Shown here one piece after another: positions 36,033 through 46,464 of a stretch of 64,000 bases of DNA. How positions within the stretch are numbered: position 1 is the first letter of the stretch; every line of letters starts with the position of its first letter. A program made the translations under genes and the position numbers. The DNA comes from Eutypella sp. D-1 (taxonomy: Eukaryota; Ascomycota; Sordariomycetes; Xylariales; Diatrypaceae): NCBI GenBank assembly GCA_023313575.1, contig JAJTTP010000022.1:186001-250000 (forward strand). Reading direction: 5' to 3'. The notes under the pieces were generated by a model. The model was not told where the DNA came from. It saw only the letters and a program-made list of their open reading frames with translations, and did not search any database.

Positions 36033-37923
36033 AGAGTGATTATCTTGGATGACATCGACTTCACCTGCCCCTCTCGGTTTCGGCTTCACGGCTCACGGTT
36101 TCTGGAAGTGTCATTTGAATGATTCCTTCCGCCTACTGTATCTCGGAAACAGTTCCACTCGATTTGCTTATTGCAATGTTGTTACCAGGCGTCCGGCACT
36201 CAGGCGTCTATAGTGGACGGCATCTGCCCAGTGTGCGTGCCGAAGGCACCCTCTGCGTTTGCGTTTGACTTTTCCATCACTTTCGATTCTAGCACTTACT
36301 AGCACAAGGGAAGCTCAAGGGGAATTTGGACGAACGTGAGCTATGTTGCGATGCTTTGACAGGTTTTGACACCCACGAGGTTTTTCCTGTCCTGCTTATC
36401 AGGCGTAGATCCATAAGTAGCATAGAAAACGAGCCACATAACCGTAGTTCATAATACTATACTATTGGTTTGCTCAACTGAGACTTTCCATACTCACATG
36501 TGCATGTCTGATCCCAATGTAAAGGTAGGGAGGGTGTTGAGCCAGGTGGTTTCACTAATATCTGTATTGCCGACTAAAGGTAAAAGAGGGGGGGGGGGGG
36601 GGGCAGACGGTAAGCGGGCGATGTAGTAAGTGTGTAGATTATATACGTTGGGTTGGGTGTTTTCGCTTGGTTGATTCCTGAAGTGGATGGACGCCTGTGT
36701 TTGGTGGAAAGCGGTGGGAGGAGAGACGAATGACTTATGAATATTCTACCACATGGTGGCGCCGTTGGGTTTCAAGTGTGGATTATCAAAGTCAGCTCAA
36801 GACTGTTATATACTATTCTAGGGCGACGTCTTGCGTTGAGTGGTCGTGTTCAGCTACAGTTAACGCTGTCGGTTCTATTGGGATCAGGGGTATTGTAGAC
36901 CCTGGCCAGCGTTTGCAGGAGAACGTCTCCGTCACTATCGACCTAATGGCTGAGCCTATCTTCTTCGTCTTGGAGCGACGTCTGGCTGTTTGTGGTCTTG
37001 CGAACCCGAACGCTTAAAGAGGGTTCATGTAAGTAATTAGATCGATGTCGCTCGCGGGTCTGCGGACACTCACCCTGTATGTCGTCGGTGGTGAGCCTGT
37101 TGGTAAGTAAGGTAGTCTCTTGACGATCGATGCGATTGCAGCCCTGACCGAGAGGGTACTTAGAATTAAAGACGCCATTCTTGAACATTGATTTCGATAT
37201 AGATCGTTGCCGTGTTACATTGCATCGCATCGCATCAGTCCATGATGCTTTATAAGGAATACATAGCCCCTATAGTGGGGCGGGCGGGCGGCCCGTGCCT
37301 CCAGAACGGTTTGCTCAGACATGCGAGTATATAGATCGGATATGGAACCCCTCAGTATAAGACAAAGCTTCGAAAAGTAAATTCCCCTTCCTAGTACTAA
37401 GATCTTATGTGATAGTCCTTGTGCATCTCGGGCTCTCGCCCATTTCCAGTGTATATTCAGGCATACCTCCAACATGAACGGTGCGTCCTCCCACGCTTTC
37501 GGGTACGTATGTTGAGGTGTTCAGGCGTGCCCTAGAAGAGTGTTTTCGTGGAATCCGTTGTGGAAATAGTAAACTAACTTGGTTACTTAGATGTAAGTTG
37601 TTTCATGGGGTTTAGTAGAGGGCCCCGGTAGCTCGGCGGGAGGGCTGTAGACATATAGAGCCCACGTCTCTACCTCGGCACACATGCAATTCACCCCTTG
37701 AACAACTAAGCATAAATACAGACTTACTTAGACAGCCCTTGCTTTAGAAGGCTACAATAATACTTAGGACTTCATCTGGTAGAACCTATCCAACAGTTGC
37801 GAATATTTACACGAGTCTCTGTCTTCGAGCCTAAGCAACCATGAGTGGGCAGGGATTAACACTACGGTTTTTCGGACTTCATATCACGATCATGCCGTGA
37901 TCCAATTGGTTTAAGCCTGGGCA
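36033..37923. other. 3' flank of Argonaute and empty spacer
   Basis: No gene seen. It includes a G16 run at 36588-36603 and AT-rich short open frames. It ends at the left copy of the dispersed promoter-like repeat. Confidence 0.55.
36588..36603 (+). repeat. G16 homopolymer
   Basis: Sixteen G in a row about 550 bases after the Argonaute stop codon. Confidence 0.85.
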
Positions 37924-38158
37924 TGTTACAAACCACTCATTCCAGGGTATTGATAAAGGTCACGTGGATATAACTGCGTCGCCAAGCCTTTCTCTTGGCG
38001 ACACTCCCTTTCTTTGACTCTCCTTTTCTATATAAAGGGTACGGGATCACTCCCTTCTAGATAGTCTCTCCTTTAGCTAGCCAGCGATCAATCTAAGTAT
38101 TTACCCTTCTACGCCCTTTGCTATCTAAAATCAAGACCAGTGGTGACGGCTTCGTTAC
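37924..38158 (+). repeat. dispersed promoter-like repeat, left copy
   Basis: Matches 60082-60329 in reverse complement. Shared blocks in order are: an identical 22-base left end beginning TGTTACAAACCACTC; TGATAAA followed by TCACGTGG; TCTTGGCGA; a TATA region; an uninterrupted 45-base identity from 38057 (CTAGATAGTCTCTCC onward); and ATCTAAAATCAAGACC to GGCTTCGTTA. Spacers between blocks have diverged. The repeat ends right at the ATG of the next gene, so it behaves as a promoter plus 5' leader carried by a gene family. Confidence 0.8.
38029..38039 (+). promoter_or_regulatory. TATA box (TATATAAAGGG)
   Basis: A strong TATA box 120 bases before the start codon, also present as ATATAAAAGGG in the right copy of the repeat (60203-60213), which supports a conserved core promoter. 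Confidence 0.6.
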
Positions 38159-39079
38159 ATGACATCAAACTCCACAAGTCATTCCGGCTCTTCAGCCCTC
38201 TCGTCCTCGCAATCGCCACCTGACTCAATGGATTGCGCTGCGGCATCATCACCATCCCCTGATATACACAATGGGGAGCTTGGCGCATTTACTGAGCCTG
38301 AGCCTGGAGTACGACGCTTTCTGCTATTCTGTGCTAGCAGCGGAGAGTTCCATACATCACTTGATAACATTGACTTGACTGGTGTCTCAGATGTTGCAGT
38401 TATCTGGGGGAAGACAAGAGAGTCATATAAAAATATATTAAGAAGGCGGACGCAGACTTTGTCTGGGAGAATACAGGTCCTGTTCTCAAAGCCACAGTAC
38501 TTTAAATTTCTAAAGGTAAACGTCTCAATACCATCCAGACGAAGATAATCAACTTACTTAGATAACTACTAATAATCCCCACAACCTCAGTTTACCCTAG
38601 TGCACCTTACGCTTTCTGGGCCATCCGTCAAACATATCCGTCACCCAGCCTTGCCACCCCAGGAAGAAATAAAGAATGGCAACTATTGGTTCTCGCCATG
38701 TACAGTGGATGAAGCAACCCTGGATGGGTTTTCCCCATTCTATTTGCACTGCTTCCTCAATCCCGGGGATCATACAAGAAATGGCGGTGCGGTTCGCGCT
38801 CTTCCGAAAAAGCTGCACCAGAGGTTGTGCGTATCTCAGAGTGGCTCCTCGTTAGATCCGGAAGTCCCCGCCTGGGGCGTATGGGTCGTCGATGGGCCTG
38901 ACTACACTCGACTGTCACTATTTGCCGCCATCGGCGTCCTAGTCACCACGATCATAACGTGTGTCTGGTCTGGAGTCATGGGTGACGTGCAAGGCGCCAC
39001 AGGAATTGGACAATATCTGCTTGCACTGGTTACCGTTATGAGTGCCGCGACGCTATGGAACCTCCACTTTACCTATTAG
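38159..39079 (+). CDS. two-TM fungal protein of unknown function, expanded-family type
   Basis: Two exons, 38159-38515 and 38591-39079, give 281 residues. Residues 1-60 are Ser/Pro-rich and disordered. Residues 60-210 form a predicted mixed domain (VRRFLLFCASSGEF, RRRTQTLSGRIQVLFSKPQYFKFLKFTLVHLTL, YLHCFLNPGDHTRN). At 214-224 is WGVWVVDGPDY, directly before two membrane helices (about 228-246 and 256-275) separated by the short loop GDVQGATGIG. I recall similar C-terminal layouts in multi-copy, unannotated Sordariomycete proteins but cannot name a family. No signal peptide; the membrane anchor is C-terminal, so the bulk is probably cytosolic. The promoter is one of the two copies of the dispersed repeat, which fits a multi-copy gene family. 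Function unknown. Confidence 0.7.
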
Positions 39080-40651
39080 ATAGATATTTGTCTAGGAATT
39101 TGCATATGAAGTGTTTTAGTTGAGTAGAAGCTGAAATCTGTCCAGCAAGGTTTGCGGACTTAAATGTTAAATGCAGTGTTCGTTTGAACCCCTTTGGATA
39201 GCGATTATATCGTATTTCGCGGGTATGGCTGGAAGCAATGGCTCTTATGTTACACCGTCACAGCATCATAAGCTGGGATTATTTCAGGAATTGATTTGCT
39301 TCTATGAAACACAAGAGAGATCCTGAGAAATATGCTGAAGAATTGTTTCCCAGCAGTTAAACTTCCTCCTACTTAAGGCCTTGAAATATGTGTGTGGGCG
39401 TTGCCTCTGGTTCACAGAGACCATGGATTACCATATTGAATCCTTACGATATTCGGTTACTTGTGTATCTTAATAAAGGCTTCGAACAAACAATAATAGC
39501 TACCACTAAAGAAAAATTAACAATCTAAAGTATAGCTATGTCGTAGTATTCAGGACCCCTTCAATGGCAAGATAATCTATGTTTTACACTCCTGCAAATG
39601 CCACCAAGATCATTTCCACTACTCCACCCTGCGGTCAATAACTCTCGTTGCCAAATATGTACTGATAAGAACACTTCTGCATCGATTACCGAGAAATCGA
39701 AAAAGTATCATGTCCTAGTAGTTGAGTATCTGCTGTTGATTCTCTTGAAAACCTGCTTAATTCCTATCTTAAGTCCTTGTCTCTTTGATATCCTCATCAT
39801 AACCCCTCTCAATAGTTTTGGAACGGTTAGAAAGATTACCCCGCACTGACATAACTACAAGTAATCATTATTGGTTCTAAAGTGTCACTGAGCGGTTTAT
39901 GTAATTATTGTTCGTGCCTTCCTAAGTCGTTCCTGCCTCCTTCCAGTTTTCCTCTTTCCTACCAGTGCTGGTAATTTAACAACGAAAATCCTTCTTGCGT
40001 ACTGCAGGCAAAAATGGCATTTAATTACAGCGTTAGAAGCAGCATTATTGTTCTTGAGCAGTTAGCGGCCCCATTGAGACACTTCCAGTCATGGTAAGTA
40101 ACCTTCCTCTTTCTATCTGTATTGCACATCAAGTATACTACATACTGCTGATCACACAAATATTTCAATGACAACTATTGCTCCCACAGCATCGTATCCA
40201 GGTACTTGAAACTATAACAAATATTCTACTACCTATGTGTTACATATGAGAGGAGATAACCGTATCTCGCTTAGGTTTCTATTCACAGCAATCCCCCAGG
40301 CAATGGTAGTATCTGTTAGCTTCTACACACATCTACCCCGCTGTCAACAAAGTCCATTCTATGACACGGAATTTAATGATGTATACTTATTAACATAGCT
40401 GCAGTATCCAGCTCATGTTTATGCCCCAAACCAATTCACCTTCTCACTACCCGAAGTCCTTTTCCACATGTACATGCCATATCCCTTCCCTCTCGAAACC
40501 TACTCCATCCTTTCTCTGTCCATAAATCCCATCGTTAGCTCGACACTCACTTCAGCATCTGCACTTACTCCTACCAGAAGTCAGGACTGTATTCTGTAAG
40601 ATCCTTATTCATACAATTATATCCCACAGGAAAGCAGCTCCCAATACCGGC
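39080..40651. other. AT-rich spacer
   Basis: 1.6 kb of AT-rich sequence with no open frame longer than about 80 codons and no recognisable motif. The last few hundred bases would hold the promoter and leader of the zinc-finger gene. Confidence 0.5.
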
Positions 40652-42174
40652 ATGGCCTCAAATGACCAAGAGGTTAACGTACCCCAAGACAATGGGCCCA
40701 TGGTTATTCAGTATGTCTGCTCCTATTTAGCGATCATATAATGAAGTCTTCTAACGATATGAATTAGGCCTGTCGCTTCCGTCGTCTTGGCTGCCAAGGA
40801 TTTCATCAGAATCAATGGCGACTTGTACCAAGTCGCGGGAACATCCCCTCTGTATGTTGCCATTAATATTAGGGCAGAGTTGCACATAGCTAATTCCGTT
40901 GCACAGGTTTTTGATGCAGTACAGAGGCATTCCTCTTGCTGAGTGTGTTCATATCTCGAATCCATTCCCCACAACCACTAACAAACGTCGTCAGGGAAAG
41001 TTCCAATGGCCCTAGTGCTATCCAGAAGCATCAGAGTCCAGTTCCGAACCCCCTTCCAGTCAATGAGAGGTATATTGCTCAGTCCCTTCTGTCTAGCCAC
41101 CTGTTTCTCACAAATTTCATAGAGACGGCTCGCTCCCTGTGCCGATGAGCCCGCGCGCACCCCAGCTTGTTCGCGATAATGATAATACTACGTATGTGGA
41201 TCCCAAGTTGGAACTTCACATGATTATAACCACTGATAAAATGACCCAGTGAGAATGCTGCCATCATTGATCACACTTCGTCGACTCCAAGCACTGCTGC
41301 TACTTTACTCAGTCCCGCGGTGGATTCCGGTCCTACTTCTGATCCTGGTTCGAGCAATGCTCCCCATGCGACTCTTGACAATCCACCGGCAGCCAAACGC
41401 CGCCGTCCTCTGCCCGATCGTCGGCCCCTACCTGCCCATCAACCCCCGGCTGCTGCCCCTCTCCGCCTGACAAAGCTAAGCGCTGCTCGCGAGTCTCGGG
41501 ATGATGCCCAGGTCCTTGCCAAAATATCCACAACCGCTGAGAAGGACGCCCTAGCCGCCGTAGAGAAGGCTCAAACGACTGCACCGAAAGCTCTGAATAT
41601 CGCAGTTCACGCTGAATCTACTGTAAAGTCGATCCATTTTACTGGGAACGAGGTCCAAGCTATGTTTAATAAGATCAAAATCATTGCAGACGATATCCAA
41701 GCTACTGCCGGCGACGCTCAATGGATTACTCGCGAGACCCAAGAGATCGCTGACGAAACCGAGGTGTTCCTTAGTGGGATCCGAGTTGCCGAGCGCAAAG
41801 CCCTAGCCATTATGGACAAGGCTCAGGCCATCGCAGATGCAGCTTTCGACGCTGTGGATCCAGCTAAAGTCCAAGCCCGTGAAGCTGGTATCCGAGCCAA
41901 GAACGACCAAGCAGCCCTACGCGTCGCAGAACGGAAGTACCACAAACTCGCACGGGGAAATGGCCAGTCGGATGATAAGGACAGGCCATGGGGCTGCAAG
42001 GCGTGCGGCCGAAATTATGCAGACAGAAATACCTTCAAGTACCACACTTGCAAGCCGCAGGATCGGGCCGCGACCTCGGGCCGTTTTCTCTGCCATTCTA
42101 CGGGCTGCACAAAGTCGTATCTCACGAAGAAAGCCCTTGAAGAGCATCAGAAAGTCTGTAGCAACCAGCATTAG
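40652..42174 (+). CDS. coiled-coil protein with C-terminal C2H2-like zinc fingers
   Basis: Five exons fit in phase: 40652-40710, 40768-40851, 40907-40942 (36 nt), 40995-41069, 41250-42174; 392 residues. The N-terminal 85 residues (MASNDQEVNVPQ, FIRINGDLYQVAGTSPLFLMQYRG) have no known match. A Pro/Ser/Arg linker contains AAKRRRPLPDRRP, a possible nuclear signal. Residues about 160-325 are an Ala-rich amphipathic helix series (KISTTAEKDALAAVEKAQ, ETQEIADETEVFLSG, KALAIMDKAQAIADAAFDAV), probably a long coiled coil. The end has two zinc-finger-like units: CKACGRNYADRNTFKYHTC and CHSTGCTKSYLTKKALEEHQKVC. The second His of each is replaced by Cys (C2HC). It could bind nucleic acid or a partner through the fingers; no function is known. 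The long last exon is firm; the four small ones rest on splice signals and frame. Confidence 0.68.
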
Positions 42175-44262
42175 CTAGACACGGAGGATAAGGACTACGT
42201 CCTTTGCCCAAGGGAGGCACCATCACTATGCGCAAAGCCAGGGACACGATATCAGGGTGTGCTTCGGGGTTCTTAGGGATATGACTTTCGGATTCTCTGT
42301 CTCTCCACTTCTTTTCTCCCTCTTTTGGGGTTGGAAACGGATAGATTCCCTGTACCGTATACTATACCCTTAGACCGATTAGATCCTTCATTTCCGGTAG
42401 AAAACCGAGTCACGATGATGCTATAATAGAGCTAGAAATCCAAGGAATATCACAAGTGTGTTTTTCTAACAGTATTAATAGTGCATCTAACCACCTATAA
42501 ACCGTAGGAATCGTGACATCCACACACTCACACACACATTCTCTCTCTCTAGCTCTCGATGACGGGGCCTGAACATTGTAGAGATTGTCAGTGCAGCCAA
42601 TATCGACTAAAATATGTGTCGAGACCCGGCCTACCAAATTACAGGATTTACTTGTATGTAGTAATCCGACAGGATCAATGCATCTAGGGCGCTAAATAGT
42701 AGTTCGCCCCCAGCGCATTTAAGGGCTCTAGCCGCTGGCGCTAGACACAATTACTGAGCCATTCCTGTCGAAGAGCTATGTATGTACAATATAACGCTTC
42801 GTTGAGGGTTTTTATCTAGAATACCTACAATAACTAAAATCATAACTGTTTGACAACGGACCGAAACATCCCGCTTAATCCAAAAATCGAAGTAGATTAT
42901 GTTACTTTTCGAATTGTTCAAGGCCGTCAAATGCACTGTCTTGGAGCAGGCAGTGGTAGGGGTCGCCCAATAATTTTAGTGGATTACATAGCAGTAATTA
43001 GGCCTAATCCGCCCGCCTACCTACTGACTTTCTTGGCGAACTACTCCGTACTTAGGTATCGACGCAACAATAGATTCGGCATAACCAACTTGCTAGCACT
43101 ACGATTTCATTGCTTGTTTACCAATGCTGTATGTAGCATGGGAATATTTGGACAGCCAATGGACGTGAAGCTATTTATTGGGTTTCATTGATGGAACGGT
43201 TTACTTACGCTGAATGTTGGGGTCAGTGGCTGAGGACATAGCACATGAGGCTGCGTAGTAATTATCGCTTAAATACCAGACATATCCCCCTACTAAGAGA
43301 CATCTGGGTAGTAAGCTAGATCACATAAATCACTTAAGATGTCTATTCTAATCGTGTCAACTTCCAGGCCCCAGCCTTTAATATACATAGATGTAGATCG
43401 AAGAGAATAGTCACCTACAAGTGTATATCTACAGACTGGTCCAACAGATCTCACATCCAGTAGGCAAACATGGTCATTTGAACCCCCGTGAAGATCCATA
43501 TAGGCAGACTAGCCATTTACCCACTGGAATACATGAGACAATTTATGAAAGGCAGTATGAACTTTTGCACATTACACCGACACTTCGTATACATGTGCCA
43601 AGAATCAGTACCACTCGCCCCCAAACCCGTATCTGTACGAGGCTTGCTAGGTAAAGAGTCCTACGGTATCACCAAAGGCTGCATATCCAGAGCCCCGTCT
43701 TCCATATTGAACTGGACATGCGAACATTGAGATGAGCTAGCACCCGTTTTGGGAATAGAGCTTGAAGGTGTTAAGGTTGATGCGGATGGGATATGTAATA
43801 GTCATCATGTCTTGCGTCGAGAATGGTACCAAACTTAGAAGATGGCACTTCTTCGGCTTAATAATTGCCCAGTTGAGAGTCTAGACGGGCATAACCTATT
43901 AAACTTGGCTTGTGAGGGCTAGGACCGGCGAGGCATACCATCTTGTTTCAATCATGTATTCCGTGGCCAATATATCAGCCTCCTTGACGCCTTATGCATG
44001 TCTCGGGCCCGATGTTACAGCACAGTTATGATGTAACACCTGCAATTTGTGTCACTTTACTGAGCCATCAGGCTTTCAAAGACAAAAAGGGAAGTGGTCA
44101 CCCCGCATACCGGATCCACTCGAGTTCCTCCATTCCTCGTCCCATGTAAGGATAGCGGTCAGTCACTATCGGCGGCTTGGGGCATCTATGATCCAAAAGT
44201 TCTCTAAGCGACTGATCACAGCCAATTATCGACTAAGGAACCCAAATCATTTCTAATAGCAA
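42175..44262. other. 2.1 kb AT-rich spacer
   Basis: No gene supported. Open frames are 60-115 codons, overlap on both strands and lack motifs. Short GCGCTA/TAGCGC-rich stretches occur near 42690-42745. Confidence 0.5.
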
Positions 44263-45184
44263 ATGGATCTTGAGCAACATAGCACGCCCATTGACGAGCT
44301 GCAGCAGCATGGACAGTTCGAGCAAAGGAACACCACGAGACCGGTTCATGATGAATCCAAGTCTTACAAAACGCGTATCACCATAAGAATTATTCTTAGG
44401 GTGTTGAGCTTCATAACCTGTATGGTCCTAGTTGGCTTGCTCGGGGACGTCCTTCACCTCTGGATAGAATGGATAGAAAATGACACTTATGCTTGGTCTT
44501 GGCAAGAAGACAACGTGGCAATTGTTGCCGGCCTGACATACGTGAGCGGAGCTGGGAAATACGATATCTTCAAGAATTCTAACTGTCGTCTACACAGGCA
44601 CTCTCTTCGGTGTGTTGGGACATCATCGATTTGATTATTCTGTATTGTCGAAAGCGGATAACCAGCATGGCCCTCCTCGGCGTTCATATCGCTGTCGAAA
44701 TAATTTTCTGGGGTGCAGGCGGAATCACCAGTATAATCTTTCTGTCCATTATAGAGCAATATACGTTACTAGCACTTACGGCACTTTTAACGTTAAGTAT
44801 CTCGGAGGCCATTAAACTTCTATCACTATGCTAACTTCTCATGACAGCATATTGCGGTTTTCGTTCTTTGTTCTTGGATGCATCGAGGTTCACAAAAAGA
44901 ACAGACAGAAACAGGTAGAAGAAATCCTCGAGGTTCTACACATGAACGGGATTGGGGTCCACGGAGACAACACCAACATCAAGCTGCCTGGCAGATACGC
45001 ACTTCCTAATCAGAACCATCCCCAAGGCGCCCATGTGGCATCCCCTGCGCAATACCCATTACAGGAACTCCAAGGAGACCGGCCCTCGCCACAGGAACTG
45101 CCGAACTCACCAGCTTTTATACCGGAGATGGCGACCGACAGGAATTTTGCCGTTGAGATGGGCACCGGCAGAACTGACCGTTAA
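44263..45184 (+). CDS. four-TM (MARVEL-like topology) membrane protein of unknown function
   Basis: Three exons: 44263-44541, 44598-44791, 44848-45184; 269 residues. The second donor is taken as AAC-GTTAAG because it alone keeps the frame into the fourth helix. Four hydrophobic helices are visible: about 43-66 (ITIRIILRVLSFITCMVLVG), 85-108 (VAIVAGLTYALSSVCWDIIDLIILYC), 113-138 (ALLGVHIAVEIIFWGAGGI) and 143-170 (YTLLALTALLTILRFSFFVLGC). Short cytosolic N-terminus; a 95-residue hydrophilic tail rich in Pro, Gln and Asn. The topology resembles small fungal MARVEL-domain proteins, but I see no diagnostic motif. No neighbour explains its role. Confidence 0.7.
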
Positions 45185-46464
45185 CTGGAAGGGTGCGAGG
45201 CTAACCTAACTGTTCCTTGTTCTGGTGTTATTAAGAAAAGGTCTAAGGGAGCAAGATTCCTATGAGTGTGGTTATCTTCAATTGCTAGGTATAACAAAGG
45301 CCCCTATAGTGGGTCCGTCAGAATAGGGGTGAGACTAGTAGGGTAAATAATCCTGGTTTTGGGGATGCACTAAAAAACGTGGCTATATGAGGTACTGTAG
45401 ATATTGCCTCCATAGCTTATATCTATATGGCTACAATTGATTCTAGTCCCACCACCACCACCGTCCAATAATCAGTCCAACTCGATGAGACGTATAGTTT
45501 GATTATTACGACGCCGTTGACAATATAAGAGCCGGATGATACAACTGCAACTGCATTGCTATCTTTTCCGAGCTGGCGACGCCAAGTGCCAGTGAGCCTT
45601 AGTAAGAACCGGTTGGAACAGGGTACCGGGAATAACCTCCAACGTGCGCTCCCACCGTCACTCCTTCTCGCCATAGGCGGCGGGGGCTGTTATAATGTCG
45701 CTTGTCAGAGGCCACTTTGTCGAAGCTAATGACCAGATATATCTACTAACTCTTCAATCCCTGCCCTGGATCCCCCCAGAAGAATCACGACGTTCAGCAG
45801 TCGGGTGCAGTGGAACCTGTCCCTGCTGTCGGAATAACCTGATCTGTCATATTTGCGGGCTAGATTGCCTGCGATCCCGACAGCCAGCGACGGCTTTCCA
45901 TAGACTCATAACCTCTGCCAGGGGCACCAACACGGAGTTTCCTTTCCTCGGCCTTAAATAGGCTAAAGGAGGTCCCTAGCTCGGCTCGAGCTTCGTGGGT
46001 AGGGCTAGGTCGGCCACTGCGGCAAACGGGACGATGGAGACTACGGGTAGCGACAGGGCTACTAACATCAGAGACAACGCTGAAGCATGAGTCCGGCAGT
46101 CATATGTGACTATGGCCGCAAGAAAACGAACGAGCATGTACTCGCCACTGATTTCATGAGGCCCATCATCGTGAAGGCTGACGTGCTCGTGCCGATGAAG
46201 TACTGCTGGGCGCAAGTGACATAGGCATTGCTGAATGAGCCACTTCAATGTTAGTGTGAAAGTACTAGCTGCAGGCATTTCTAGTTTAGTGTTGCATCCA
46301 CCAAGAATGGCGGGCTCGAAGATCCCATTCCGGTATGGGAATACGCAGATTCTTCCGGTTTATGGCTTAACTGGCTATTGTTCGGTCCATTGAGTCGAAG
46401 ATGGAACTGATGACGGTGTGCAAGAGCTCCCAGTGTCATCGACTATAAGACCTATATCTATATT
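45185..46464. other. spacer between four-TM gene and Rieske-DUF455 gene
   Basis: 1.3 kb with only overlapping short frames. The 3' ends of two converging genes fall here. Nothing else supported. Confidence 0.5.

Noticed and set aside
37630..37685. tRNA-Tyr-like stretch (GTAGCTCGGCGGGAG, CTGTAGA)
   Set aside because: D-arm-like and anticodon-like words are present, but the anticodon stem, T-arm and acceptor stem cannot be drawn; at best a chance match.
45300..45314. 14-base GCCCCTATAGTGGG shared with 37266-37279
   Set aside because: A few 14-base matches are expected by chance in a window this size, flanks differ, and no paired inverted end was found.
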